A DNA stretch of 64,000 nt from Trichobilharzia regenti (GCA_944472135.2 OX235262.1:169321509-169385508), one strand, 5' to 3'; shown: positions 43,430 through 55,354, counted from the first letter of the stretch. Numbers and translations: made by a program. The notes: generated by a model not told the origin, from the sequence alone.

Positions 43430-43700
43430 TTGGGGAAAATATTTATTTTGATGAAATCTCACAGTGTTATACAGTGGCATAGAAAACTGATGACAACGTT
43501 TCAAGAACAATTAATTTCTGCTCACACAACTCTCTGACTTCGTTAATATGGTTCAACTATTTCTTATCTCTTGATTTGATCGGTAGTAATATTTTTCAAA
43601 TGTCCAGTTAGAGCGATGAATCATCCCTATTGCACGTATTGGGTGTAGATTTTGTGAAAAAGATTCAGTAATCAACCTCTCTATCTCTTTCTCCAACTAC
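43430..43700. mobile_element. PLE terminal repeat remnant
   Basis: ATTTATTTTGATGAAATCTC, CACAGTGTTATACAGTG, CTGATGACAACGTTTCAAGA and ATTTCTGCTCACACAAC follow in the same order as in the left arm of the PLE at 11000 (TTTTATTTTGATAAGTCACA and so on). The minus strand reads GAAACGTTGTC, consistent with a hammerhead 3' half (C-GTT-G, UC). No coding part is attached. Confidence 0.55.
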
Positions 43701-43854
43701 CGATATTTCTTTTTAGAACTTTTGCTCTTTTCCACCCTGTTGTGCGGCTGTGTGTTACTACATGCAGTGTAATCGGTGAGCTTGTCTATATATTACTCAC
43801 CTTAGTTGGATCAATCATTCTAACCTTCAATAAATTCGTATGATCTGACAGTGT

Positions 43855-44130
43855 GATTACTCAGGAGTTAACAAAATGTAAAAGTGGAGGCTGTGTGATA
43901 CCCGATTGTCTCAACTTCTTAATAAAGGTGGTTAGTGAGAATGATTTTTTAGAAACGGACAGGACGTAGGATGACCGAGAAAGGTCAGAGGACAGAATTA
44001 TTTCAAGTTATTTGATGCTCGACTTAGTTGCTATTTTAGTACCCTCCGCTATACAAGCATCATGTCAACGGCCCAGTTCGTGTAGACCGCGTTTCTGTCC
44101 GAAGGTCAAGTCAAGTTTCTGACATGCTAA
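43855..44130 (-). pseudogene. CR1-like RT fragment
   Basis: The minus strand reads KLDLTFGQKRGLHELGR, HDACIAEGTKIATKSSIK, SSDLSRSSYVLSVSKKSFSL and IKKLRQSGITQP, the segment after the Asp-Asp box. It aligns with 1110-1330 but is older and bounded on both sides. Confidence 0.75.
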
Positions 44131-44134
44131 GGCA

Positions 44135-46440
44135 TGTAACGTCAGAACAATTTAAGTGTACCCTTTTTAATCTCTCGATAAATATGTGGAGATCAAATGA
44201 TTATCTCTCAGCTATCGTTATCTCTAATGATAAGGATACTTCCTACTTTAATGAATGACTTCTACCTTTCTTACTAAACTTTCTGTGTTTTTCTATATCG
44301 AAAGGTGAATTATTTGAAAAGAGTTGGATTGTTTAAATTACAAACAGATTAGTTAAAAAATTCCTATCGGCGATCAGTTGTAATCACTCTCTATTCCATC
44401 ACACTGCATCAGGTTCACTTCTGCAGAGTCAATCTTAGGCTTATCTGTCGGTGAACACCATTGTGAGAATTAGATATTCACAAACTACTGAGTATCAACT
44501 TATTTCTTATGGCATGTCTGGATGATGCCACCAGCAAATGAAGACTGTGCTCTTTGTCTCTCTGACCACAAAGGATTGGTCTTCTAAACCTCCATGGATA
44601 CTGCTTGGCATACAAGCAACTTTAAAGATAAAAATCGGACGGTGTTACCAGATAAGTTTTTTTCCCCTCAGATAACCAAGTTCCACATGATGTGAGTAGT
44701 TACGTGCATCTGATAAAATGACACATGAATGAGCTTAAAGCATCACTTCAATGACAGGAGCAATAACTGTCATACAACCTGGTATAAATCACAAACTGCA
44801 TTCACGTTTTCTTCGTGATGGATAGTGTACAACAATCGATTCAAATAGCTGACTATGGTCCATTTAAGGTACAAAGTTATTAAGCTAGGAAGATAGATTA
44901 AAGCGTAAGCCATCCGCTTTGATAGTATCGAACCAACGGTTATCGATGACTCGCTAGACAACGACAAAGATCACCTGGATGACATACCAACACTTCCATT
45001 TACTGAAACTCTAGTGTCACCAGAAAAAGCCATGAAAATAAATCGATTCGTTCGGAGGGGCTAATTGGCTTACACGTTGCGTTCAGATTATCACGATTTA
45101 ACTTATTATGCATTTTCTTTTTGTTATCTTTATTCGGAATTAACACATAATTATTAGTCAGTCAAGTTGCTGATATTTGTATCTGTAATTAACCCTGTTA
45201 TAACTGCAACACTGACATCTTCTGTATTATCATATTTAACTACATAACGTCTGGTGACTCATTCATATATCATTTCCACTTGAAGACTGAGGATCCCTGA
45301 CTGACCCTCAACATTTCACATATTTTCCATCACAATTATTGTTTCTGTTATTCTTACTGCAATTATTATTATTATTGAATATTTTTCGTCCTAATGCATA
45401 TGCATTTTTATATCATGCCGCTGATGTGTGCTACGCAAGCAACTGATATCGTCGAACACTTCGATTTACTGTATTTCATACTTCAGTGTTCTAGTAGAGC
45501 AACTGTTTAATGCCGCCGCTATATTCGCTCTAACTGAACGCCTATCAAAAACTAATTCATGTACTCATACTTTACAGAAACTAAGTTTACCTGTTCTTAC
45601 GGAATATTCACCATTGTATGCCTGGAAATCGGTATTCGATTGTTTGTTTGTTACTTATACTCCGTGTGGTTATGCACATTTGGTCTAATTTGATGTACTT
45701 TGAATTCCAGTTTTGTTAATAATAAATTTTGTCAAGCTTTCACTTGTGCTTTTGAACACAACATTGTTGGTATTTCGTCGTGAGCAATGAGTGTCTAGCA
45801 CATTATAGCATTTGAAGACGCGGATGTAATACAGCACTTTGATCGGAGTCAGATATAGTATGCAGTGAACCAACGTGACAGTAAGTTTTCTAATCTCCCT
45901 CTCTCTCTCTCTCTCCTTGAATTGTCTGTTATAGTTAGAGTAATAGGTAATAGATCTAAGCGAAATAACATCATGAGAAAACACCTCACAGTTCAAGTTC
46001 GTCTACTGTTTACACTGAACACACTGGATTTCTCCTCTGTTTTTATATTTACTACTTAGAGGAACTACAAATGGTATCTGTGTCTGAGAGGGATGTATTA
46101 TTTTCTGTAGCATAATTCAAATGGTATTTCAAGTCTTTTCAAAGCAACAGAGAAGTTCATTTTCTGAGTTGGCTTGTATGCGTTGGTATATTTTAGGTTA
46201 AATGCTTGTCAGCTACTTGTGTGGTCAGAGTTCCACTACTTATTGAAACATTCTTAAAACCTCGCCTAGCCGATAGTTAGCCAGGAATACAAGGAAGGTT
46301 GGGTGTCAGGCGAGAAAACCGACTCCTTACCAACTACATAAACACTGCTGAATCTTCAGAGGATAAAGCTCGAATTCCTATACTCCATTCAGAACGCAAA
46401 GGAATATAAAGAACAAAACTGATTAGTTTTCAAAAGGTAA
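44135..46440. other. Unassigned AT-rich DNA
   Basis: No retroelement family was confidently placed. A 20-bp CT repeat lies near 45895-45915. Near 44550 GACCACAAAGGATTGGTC may be a third trace of the unclassified repeat at 22860 and 29830. The open frames at 44770, 45428, 45685 and 45865 have no recognisable motif. Confidence 0.35.
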
Positions 46441-46449
46441 AAGCTAAGA

Positions 46450-46780
46450 CAAACTGCCTTTTTTCACCTCTTTCAGGTGTATTTGCCAGTTTAACTGCTC
46501 CTCTGGAACTAATTACATCAGATATACGATCAGTAAACTTCATTATTGAATTTCTGAACAGGAAATTTGGCTGTAGCAAAGCTTGTTAAGTTTTTTATCG
46601 TATTCCACCTAACATTTCACGTGCTTTGCGTCTACGGCTTTTATATATATGCAGCAGAAACTACCGGAAATTATCCGAACCAAACAAGCCTGCGTGTTCG
46701 AAAGAAATCTGTACAGCCCCAATTCTCTGACTTGACTAACTACATACTTTGGATTTAGCTTAACAAACGATTCTACTCTT
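46450..46780 (+). pseudogene. PLE GIY-YIG remnant
   Basis: CICQFNCSSGTNYIRYT (46478-46528) corresponds to YQFNCSCGASYLRRT at 49690, with the YIG glycine changed. In another frame TSLRVRKKSVQPQF near 46690-46730 corresponds to the C-terminal CIQKKFVQ block. The middle is deleted. The open frame 46567-46758 only partly overlaps and is not the original frame. Confidence 0.6.
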
Positions 46781-46954
46781 TCCTTTTAACTATCCTTTGA
46801 CTCTGTTGTTTTGTTATGATTACTGTTCTAGCTAATTCAGTTAACGTCTTTATGTCTTGGTATTCTTACGTAGTTATTCTTGTTCTTTATTATTTGACAA
46901 ATTTGCTGATTATGTAACAACTTGCTGCCCACTTATTTGAATTAAGGGATCTTT

Positions 46955-47105
46955 AGCAGTTCGAACCTGATGGGATTCAAACCCAGGATCATCTGGTTAC
47001 AAGGCAAGCTCGTCCCAAACTAGAACGAAACAGCTGTCCAGTACCTCCAGGTTTTCCAATTGTTCTCTAACTGATGTCAGCTCATGATGAAATCCTGTAA
47101 ACAAT
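46955..47105 (+). mobile_element. Rearranged Sm-alpha-like SINE
   Basis: The right part is in plus orientation: GTCCCAAACTAG, AACGAAACAGCTGTCC, TCTCTAACTGATGTCAGCTC. The left part (GATTCAAACCCAGGATCATC, GTTACAAGGCAAGCTCGTC) is the tRNA-like head in the opposite orientation. The junction near 47010-47013 removes the CUGANGA box, so no hammerhead remains although GAAAC, the 4-nt loop and GTC are kept. Confidence 0.7.
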
Positions 47106-48045
47106 CAATCTGGAAATCTTCGTCACTCAGCCAGCATCAACAACAAAATTCGGTTGGATTAACAATACCAGACCTGGATTTCGCGCGTGGATGATTTATG
47201 TTAGATGTCACACAAAATCGAAGACTTGCAAGCGAAAACCGACAAACTGGTCGAAGAAGCAGCTGGTGAAGACAGGTCTCCAGGTGAACACAGACAAGAC
47301 GGAGGTGATGAAAATAACCAAACAACAGCAACAGCAACATCCAGCGCCAATCACCATCAACGGGAGGGATTTGAAAGTGGTGAGTCACTTCATTCACTTA
47401 ACTAGGGAGCATTGTCTCAATTACACGAGGAAAGGACGAAGATGTCAAATCGAGCGAGAATTGGGAAGGCGAGAAACACACTCATCAACCTGAAACTAAT
47501 CTGGAGAACTTCGTCACTCAGCCAGCATCAACAACAAAATTCGGTCGGATCTTCAATACAAACGTAAAGTCAGTCAGCTCTCTTATACGGATCAGAAACT
47601 TGGCGTGCGGGTCACAAAGAATACTTCCAACAGCCTGTTTCAGACCTTCATCAACAACTGTCTTCGCTCCATACTGAAGATCAGATGGCCGGGCGGGAAA
47701 GATTCAACCCACCCGTTAAGAAACTGTGGGAAGAAACAAAACAATAAACAATGGCCAACCAAGAAATATGCAGGAGAAAGTGAAGATGGATTGGACAATC
47801 GCTGAGGAGACCGCCAAGTGACATCGCGCACGCCATTGGTCAGGCCATTGGTCGAGTGTAACCAGGCCGAAAGGGAAGTGGCGAGTGGGACGTCGGTGCA
47901 AAGGTGACATAGAAGAGATGGTGTGAAAAGGAGTTGAAAGAGTATGGACTAACATGGATGCAGGTGAAAAGTACAGCAGAAAGAAGACAGAAGCAAGTGG
48001 AGACGTGCAGTTGAAGTTGTATGTTCCACTAGGAACCCAAGGGAA
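47105..48045 (+). pseudogene. RTE/SR2-like 3' half, rearranged
   Basis: A short piece from the later thumb region (47105-47165) precedes the catalytic box, so the order is disturbed. At 47174-47200 the sequence reads DLDFA, then 4 extra bases, then the Asp-Asp codons. It continues with VMSHKIEDLQAKTDKL-type sequence, LQVNTDKTEVMKITKQQQQQ (47275-47340), SNRRLTYTDQKLG-type frames, and the C terminus to 48040, with a STRNPRE-equivalent and AAAAGTAATAATA. Multiple frameshifts. Confidence 0.85.
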
Positions 48046-48049
48046 AAGT

Positions 48050-48890
48050 AATAATACTATGCTAACTTTCATTACCAAGTACAAAATTTCAAATAAAGCC
48101 TATTTGGTCCGCGTTCTATGTGACAGAGATGGTGTTAACTGTGAATTTTATAAATTACTTTGTGATTAGCAAAATAAATGTAACATTTGTACCATTGAAT
48201 ACATTTTTGTGTTAATGTTAAGCGTAATTTGGATTTCCTGCAACCGGTTCCTGTTATTCGTTTGAAAAAAAGAATAGACATTTTTGCAGGATGATACGAG
48301 CTGGTTTCGTTTCGTAGATTCTTTTCAACTGCATACATCCAAAACACAATATCAAAACATAGGTTACGTAACTTCTGTACAAGCGTCGCTGGCACATAGG
48401 TAGAATGCTAGCCAACCACGCATGTGGTCCAAGGTTCGACTCCCGGTCACTGACGCACCTCATTAAGCCAGTAATAAGACCGTTAAAAAGGGAAGGTTGG
48501 GCTAGCAACCCCATCCCATAAAAATGAACGCTACTGCTACCAAAACCTCAAGTCTTTAACTTGAAGCCTTATGTTGCACTTGGGACGTTAAGAAATAAAA
48601 AATGAGGTGCTTTGATCTTCGATAATTTGTAATTTAAGGTGATACTATTGCCAAAATCTTACCATCTTACTTGTTAATATAATTTTCAGCATTTTATACT
48701 TTTTGAATTCATTGTTACTGATAGTACCAAAAGGTTGCTTTCGTCAGTCTTATTTACTAATACCACGTAATGTTTTACTGTTGTTGAGTAAATTAGATGC
48801 TGTACTGTACCAAATGCTCAGACTTCTACACTGTATCAGTGGTACTGTTTTGGAATAAAGCAAATTGTTACTAATGTTCTTTTCACTGCC
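48050..48890 (+). pseudogene. CR1-like C terminus and 3' UTR, interrupted by a SINE
   Basis: TKYKISNKAYLVRVLCDRDG (48073-48132) and NCEFYKLLCD end the CR1 RT (compare TSKYKNSTMPYLARVLSVKE at 41410). The UTR ends at 48850-48880 with GGTACTGTTTTGGAATAAAG, the CR1 3' terminus. SINE-3 occupies about 48365-48600 within this UTR. Confidence 0.75.
48365..48600 (+). mobile_element. tRNA-headed SINE, family 3
   Basis: The head GTCGCTGGCACATAGGTAGA (A box) to CAAGGTTCGACTCCCGG (B box, 48431-48447) is followed by a body with GGGAAGGTTGGGCTAGCAAC, ACGCTACTGCTACC and AACTTGAAGCCTTATG, then an A-rich end (AAGAAATAAAAAATGAGG). It matches the minus copy at 32535. Confidence 0.8.
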
Positions 48891-48899
48891 CTCCACCCT

Positions 48900-49680
48900 C
48901 AGTTTATTCTTTTAGATATTTTCATCTTGTGATTTTTTTGCATGTTCACTAATTAGATATCAGTAATACTTTTTTCACTCACCCACGTTGTATGTTCCTA
49001 CTGTGCCACTAATTAAGTCATAGACACATCTGTTAGGTAGTTCTATGTTTCAGTTTCCGTTTTTTTTTCTTTTTTTTTCTTCAACTGAATTCTGAATTCT
49101 CATTACATTAAACCTTTCCTGGAATAACTTAACATGATCAAATTGATTTCATTTTTTTATAAGCTCACAGGATATGACACAGCCTGCCTAAATCACTGAG
49201 CTACGAGAATTTCCATCAGTCAAAATGCCCAGACTCTTGTAAATTTCTTTATTCATACAATTATATCAGATGATCACAACATGAATTTGCGAACATTTTA
49301 AATTAATTAGCTTTTGACAAAATGCTGTACAATTTTTTAAGGCAATGAAGATTAATACTTCACTTGTAAATCGTGCATGAAGAGGAAATATTTTGAAATT
49401 AAATACATCGAAAATTTCTATACTGTTTTAAATAAAGCGTCAGTATTATTAATAACATTTTCAAAATAAAATTTTCTGTTCCTTTACTTCTTCCCTTTAT
49501 GAACAAATTTGGAAGTGTTTTATTCACTAACTGTGAGTAAAATGAGCATTACTTGATCGATCGAAGTAGACAAAAAGCGATAGACCTAGGTTTAGAGCCT
49601 GTAAACACTTACTAGCATCATCTATAGACCACTTTCATCGAAGCTGAATCTCTTCAAATATTCAACTAAGCGTCGTCCTT
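48900..49680. other. Unassigned AT-rich DNA
   Basis: T-rich runs at 49058-49080; otherwise nothing recognised. Confidence 0.35.
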
Positions 49681-49685
49681 TGCTG

Positions 49686-50145
49686 ACGTATCTACCAATT
49701 TAACTGCTCCTGTGGAGCTAGTTACTTACGCCGTACAATCAGGTATGTTTCTCGTCGGAATTCCAAACGTCATCCTGCTTGGTTGATTAAAGGACAAATT
49801 AAATCTATTCGTAGCGCTATTCTATCTCATCTTGTGGATACAGAACACAAGACTGATGTCAGCTGTCAAAGTCATTTACTGCATACCAACAAATCTTAAT
49901 TTCCCTGTAAGAGTTCAATTACTAAATATTGCTGAGGCTTCTCGGATCAACATCAAGAAGCCTAATTTACGCGCCCAAAGGAAGCTAGTTCAAACATTAT
50001 GCTTACCTTCGATATCTAGGTTTGAATGATCCTTAACTTTTGTAGAAATCTCCCTAATTTTAGTTGATATTCCTTTTCCTGCTATATCTATGATTATTAT
50101 TATCTATTATTATTATAATTTAAGCATCTTTAATGAACTGTAATT
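49686..50145 (+). pseudogene. PLE GIY-YIG endonuclease and tail
   Basis: VYQFNCSCGASYLRRTIRYV begins at about 49688 with the cysteines and the altered YLR motif, then KRHPAWLIKGQIKSI and SAILSHLVDTEH. A frameshift near 49880 moves to LNIAEASRINIKKPNLRAQR (49935-49990), the nuclease C terminus. The 3' UTR includes GGTTTGAATGATCC and TTTTAGTTGATATTC. It is 5'-truncated right before the nuclease. Confidence 0.8.
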
Positions 50146-50184
50146 CCATCGATCATTTTTAGACGTCTTTATGATCAGATAAGA

Positions 50185-50890
50185 GGATGGCACAACAAGA
50201 ACAAATGTATATAGAAAACCTACATCAACTGGTCGGTACACTCATTTTTTCAGCTTCGTGCCCTTGAAATACAAAAGCAATCTGATAAAGTGCTTGATTC
50301 ACAGAGCAATGTCCGTTTGCTCGGAAGAATGTCTTGATGACGAACTTAATAATATTAAACGATTGCTGAGTGAAAACGGTTATCTAGAAAAATTGATTGC
50401 TAAGGATATGAATTAAAACTCTAGGCAACCCAAAGTACCAATAGTTCCTAAAAAGGCCTTATCCTTATAAATTCAGTTCCTCGAGGATAGTGTCAGCTAG
50501 ATACTAACACAATGCCTTAGGAATGTGGTAAAAAGCGCTTACAATGCTGTTGAATTACGCTGTGTCTTCAAAATCACACCTATCTTTCATTCAGAGTAAA
50601 AGATAAACTGCCCAATTTCGTCTCTTCCATGTGTATATAGGTTTGAATGATCCTCAATTTTTGTGGGATTTATTTAATTTTAGTTGATATTCTTTATGTC
50701 TTTATCATTATTATTTAAGCATCTTTAATTAACTGTAATTCTATTGTGATCTTACTTTACAAATCGATATTATTTGAAAAACACTAATATTGTTACTGAC
50801 TCCTATTCTAGAATATTCTATCTATATAAACATGTATATAATTGTAGAGTCAGAAGAGGGAATTATCGAAAAGGAGATTCTTTGCTCAAT
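50185..50890 (+). pseudogene. PLE RT end and linker with the nuclease deleted
   Basis: VYRKPTSTGRYTHFFSF (50210-50262) is the post-catalytic RT segment. SNLIKCLIHRAMSVCSEECL and LLSENGYLEKLIAKDM are the thumb/linker, and VPIVPKKALSL plus KSAYNAVELRC its end. At 50640 it jumps to the same 3' UTR as the copy at 50018 (GGTTTGAATGATCC, TTTAGTTGATATTC). It ends with GAGGGAATTATCGAAAAGGA near 50856. The GIY-YIG part is missing. Confidence 0.8.
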
Positions 50891-50984
50891 GATTTTGTGT
50901 TTTATCGAAACGTCATTACTCTAATAACCAGAAATTTAATTTTATTGCATTTTGTTTATTTCTTTTTAATTTCCATGAGTTAGA

Positions 50985-51180
50985 GAGGTCACTGAAAAAA
51001 CCAGGGCACACTGGACACATGTTCCGCTCTGTTTTGAGATTCCTTAGTGATGAAAACCTACATACCTGTCACAGATAAAACCTGGGACTCTTAGGTTACG
51101 AGACCAATCTTGATGACCATTCGGCAAATTTGACTTCAGTTCAATGTCCCCTGAATCTTGACTTTGTGAAACCGTGATTT
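50985..51180 (-). mobile_element. Sm-alpha-like SINE, decayed
   Basis: On the minus strand: tRNA-like head remnants (GGTTTTATCTGTGACAGG for the B box region), CTAAGGA in the hammerhead box, GGAAC and GTGTCCAGTG, and a tail with AGTGACCTCTCTAACTC. Both the core boxes and stems carry changes. Confidence 0.55.
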
Positions 51181-51685
51181 AGCTCTGTCCACAATCAATT
51201 CATTCAATCAGCATCTACTCCACCTTGACACTTTTTAAAGTTTTAGCTAGTGTCAGTACTTTGTTTGACCTCATCATTTTCTAAATTCTGTTTCATGGAA
51301 CTTTTTCGGTCTAAATTATCTGCGTAAAATCCTAATAAACAAATTTGCTCTTTGGCCAGCATGAAAAAATATAGGCTTTTATGATAATTAAACAGGTGGA
51401 AGGGGAATATTTAGCTTATGAAAATGTGGTTGTCAGTCTGTAATAAGAATGAGTAGCTTTAAGGATTATTTCCAAGTTGTTAAATCCCTGTAGTATGCAA
51501 TAATCAAAGTCATGCGCCCTACTCATTCGGATTATAGAACGACGAACCTATAGATATTGAGTTCAGTATGGAACATGAAGGCGATAGAAATTTTTGTTTC
51601 CCTGAAATCATCAGGCGACACCTGGAAGATAGTAGTCCACATGGATCAATTTCCCAAAAGTCTACATCGAACGGACAACACTTAC
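51181..51685. other. Unassigned AT-rich DNA
   Basis: No element recognised; the minus frame 51519-51725 has no known motif. Confidence 0.3.
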
Positions 51686-51689
51686 ATTT

Positions 51690-53480
51690 TAATAGTTTTG
51701 TCCCAATAGCTATAAAACAGCACAAATTAAAAAGTGCATCATAAACATGCTCCTTAGAGAAATTAGAGAAAGGATTTCTGATTCACGAAAAGATGTTGAT
51801 GAAAACCGGTAACCCACAAAAATTAAGCACCAAGTGTGGAATGTGTGAAGACCCAAACGCCAAAAATACATTGTGCGGAAAAGGCTTATCTTCATTCAAC
51901 TCGACTGTAAAGATGATAATATTGCAGGAGTAGTTAACACAAGATTGAAAATCCCACTAGCCATAATGTATCGATTTATAGGACAACGTGATCTATGGTG
52001 TATTCAAAGATCCACAGAGACTATTCTCATGATAAGTCTAACTGTGAATACAAATTTACACGTGTCTTCAGTAATAGTTATATTTTGTGAGCAGAAATAA
52101 ATGCTCACCTTTTGCTTTCCGAACATGTTACGAAGAGCTTACATACCAAGGGAACAAACATTTACAATAGTGCCACTGCCAAGCATCTCAGCAGTTCCAG
52201 TCGTGAAGTCGAGCTCAGTAAATTCCTTAAAATTATCAACAGAAAAATTGTTCTATCCCCTCTAAGTTTGCCGAACCAATCGCTACCAGACACCTGAAAC
52301 CCCATTTTGTGTTCAGAAGGAAGCACTTACCACTCTTGTTTTGTCCTGGTAACTAGATGCCTTGACTCTCTCTTTCGTCTGAATAGGTAATCTTGGGGCT
52401 TTAACCTTTCCCCCCTCTGAAATAGCGTAATGTGTCTCTTGTTTCTATGATCTGAGTTGAACTCATCACAGTGTTACTCAATTTAGTAGTTACTCACCAA
52501 CTTTTACACTTCTCTTCTTTATTATGTAACTCTTTCGCCAGTGTATGAAAGCCTTAAATACTTGTTTAAACTTGAACTGTTAATCCGGACACCAAGCTGC
52601 ACCCCAAACAAACTTCAAAGTCGTCTACAGAGTAAGAAGTAGTCGTCCTAAAGGTGTACGAATCAGACTTCTTCAAACTGCAGAAGCAATGGTGATTCAC
52701 TCGCTAAACCCTGAACTCTGCATACAGAAGAAGTTCATTGAATCACTACACTTGCAATGGATGTAATCTATCTTATTACCTGACAGGTAAATTCTATCTG
52801 ATCGTTTTCTCTTCTGTCTCTTCATTAGCATTATTTTGTCTTCTCAATTGTAATATTTTACATTTTCAACCTTCTTGTTCTCTACCCTCCCCCTGAAATT
52901 AATTTCTGCACCTCATTACCACTGTTACTGACTTGACCAACGCTCATTTTCTAGTCATTTATGTTACATCATCCAACTTAATTGCTCAATTTCAGTTCTT
53001 ATTTAAATGGCATTATTCTCTACCCCACTTCTACTTAGTATCTACCTGTAATTACCTGTTGCTAATCTGACCTAAGTTGAAACATTTTAGTCAATTTTTT
53101 TTTGATTTACAGCTTGATTCCACACGGTATTTTTGGCACAAGTATGGAATTTTCAGCATGGATATCGGTAACCCAAATTTTGCAGGCCGACCGTAGATAT
53201 CAGGTGTGCGTCGGCGGGGGCTCGAACCTCGGACCATGTGCATGATCGGCGAGAGTCCTAACCACTGTGCCACCGACGTCATCTAACTTACTCAAACTTA
53301 CTTTAGTTGCTGTCTAATTAACCTTGTTTCTATAGAAGATCATTCTTGTATTACCTGATTAATTCTCTAAACTTGAGAAACCTCATGTACACACACTAAC
53401 AAATAATTAAATATAAATGCTATTGTACTGCTATGTGAATGAATTCGCCGAAAAGAGTCTCTTTGCTGAACTTCTTCTCT
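51690..53480 (+). pseudogene. Old PLE copy: linker, GIY-YIG and tail, interrupted by a SINE
   Basis: KRLIFIQLDCKDDNIAGVVN (51880-51940) is the linker block KKLLFMSVEFKGDTAADI in decayed form. LHTKGTNIYNSATAKHLSSS (52141-52200) is the middle of the nuclease. FKVVYRVRSSRPKGVRIRLL (52615-52675) with HSLNPELCIQKKFIESL (52700-52750) is the C terminus, close to NPDLCIQKKFVQ at 31100. The tail ends GAATTCGCCGAAAAGAGTCT near 53440-53465. SINE-2 sits at 53095-53283 inside the tail. Confidence 0.75.
53095..53283 (-). mobile_element. tRNA-headed SINE, family 2
   Basis: The best-preserved copy. On the minus strand: GACGTCGGTGGCACAGTGGT (A box), GGTCCGAGGTTCGAGCCCC (B box), body with TCTACGGTCGGCCTGC and ATTCCATACTTGTGCC, ending TGTAAATCAAAAAAAAA. 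It is inserted in a PLE tail. Confidence 0.9.
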
Positions 53481-53484
53481 TTTT

Positions 53485-53965
53485 CATATGACTCAGTGGG
53501 ATTTTTAAGCTACTTAAACTTGAACTCTGAGCGTATAAACTATATAAGTGTAATTTTTAGAAATTGTTTATTAAGTCTGGAAACTTCTGTCACTAACTGA
53601 CATCATACGACATTTCCAAGTATGTTAAAAATGTTCTGTACATAAATAAACCCAACTAATTACTTTACTCTGTTAACGAGAAGCCAACAAAATAAATTAT
53701 AGTACCATCTTATCCTGTGCAAACTGTTTGTCTTGCTTTATTCACATATTAAACTGTTGTTTTCGGAAACTTCTATGAATGGTAGCTTAAACGCATACAG
53801 GTATTCTTACTTAGAGAATACTGTTGACAGTGAGATACTTATGACTGTGCCAGTTGAAACAAGATTAAAGGCCTTCCTCTCTGTACATTACACATTTCAT
53901 TCATTTAACGATCGTGCAAAAACAACTAGAAGACTATCCAAGAATTGATTTAGCCATTCTCCTTT
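53485..53965. other. Unassigned AT-rich DNA
   Basis: No family recognised. The frame 53733-53948 may reach the damaged 5' edge of the following CR1 copy but shows no motif. Confidence 0.3.
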
Positions 53966-53969
53966 TCTT

Positions 53970-55280
53970 TTTTCTTTCTTCTTGCATGACTCTGATGAAA
54001 TAAACATTGTGAAGTACGCTAATAATTTAACGGTTTCAATGGCTATTAACTCCCAGCTGGATTGTACCAAAATAAATTGCTTTCTATTGGCAGTTAGCCA
54101 ATGGTCTCAGTCTAACGGTCTTAAACTGAATCCTTCTAAGTGTCAAACTGTTGATTTCAGCTTAAGATGTAAACGACAGTTAAAAGAATTCATCGATTCT
54201 CATGACAGTTGTAAGATTGACGACAATGAAATAGAAATCAAATCAGAAACTAAGTATCTTGGACTCATTCTCTCTTCTGATCTCTCCTGGTCTTCCCATG
54301 TCTTAATGATTTCCAGTGAAATATTCCGCCTGACATTTTGCATTAAGAAGTTAAGACACTCGGGTATAACTCAACCCCTCATCTTACAGTTCGTAAACTC
54401 TTGCATCCTACCTATTCTTCTTTACTGTTCACCCTTGCTTATTCTTTCCTGGTTTGCTTAAAAAAGACTATGTCACAATTTGTAGAATACTGAAGAATGT
54501 CAGTAGGGTGAGTGGTGTCCCAGTGGACCACATAATTAACGTCATTGTCGATAGGCACTTGACTTCGTGCAATAAATTTGCTAAAGGGATTTTGGCTGAC
54601 TTGGATCGTTGACCTTACCCTCAGCTTTCACCTTGCATCTTCTCAGGCAGAACAAGAAGTAACTTCAGAAAACTGTATGCTCGCACGTCTAAGTATAAAA
54701 ATTCTACGATACCATACTTGGCACGTATTTTATGTGATAGTGAAAATAGTGTCAGGCAAGAATTAACTAACCTTTTTTCATCTAGTAAATAAACAATTTC
54801 CTCCATCCATCCTTATATACCTTCAAGTTTTACTTTTATTACTTCTATTATATTTAATGTCCTGTTACTTCTCTGTTTTACTCTCATAATTGCAAACACC
54901 AACTTATCTCCATGACGGCTGTAATCTTTGTTTTTCCCCTCACCATATCATGTAAAGAGAACATTATATTCAATATTTTTAAACATGTTAGAATTTCTAT
55001 ACCACATTGCCAATACTGTGTGACACAAGCCATCGGCAATTTTCACTTGTATTCTTATTATTATTACCCCAGCTGTTATCATTACTATTGCTATTTGCAT
55101 TTTATATGCTGCATGTTTTTGACACTACCTCTATTGTAAATGTGGAAAATTTTCTGTGTGATTAATTTTATTTATAATTTGAGGAAATTAGATGGAATAT
55201 TGCGATTAATGCTGAAAATTCCATTCTGTATCACAAGTACTGTTTTTGGAATAAAGTAAATCATTATTATTATTATTGAG
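53970..55280 (+). pseudogene. CR1-like retrotransposon 3' half with complete 3' UTR
   Basis: The frame 53982-54461 reads IVKYANNLTVSMAI, so the catalytic Asp pair is replaced by Asn-Asn. It continues SQSNGLKLNPSKCQTVDFSL, KYLGLILSSDLSWSSH, IFRLTFCIKKLRHSGITQP and LYCSPLL. After a frameshift, the C terminus is in 54470-54790 (YDTILGTYFM region, NLFSSSK). The 3' UTR extends to 55240-55280, where TGTTTTTGGAATAAAGTAAA is followed by ATT repeats. The Asp-to-Asn changes mean no RT activity. Confidence 0.88.
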
Positions 55281-55354
55281 ACATAAAACAAAGATTCCAT
55301 TGAAGGAAATTCCCTTTTTTTCGACGGTTTCATTAACAAAGCTATAAAATCAAT

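Noticed and set aside
53205..53283. tRNA gene on the minus strand
   Set aside because: Good A and B boxes, but the same head recurs at 7.7, 55.5 and 56.7 kb with a shared downstream body and A-rich tail, so it is SINE family 2.
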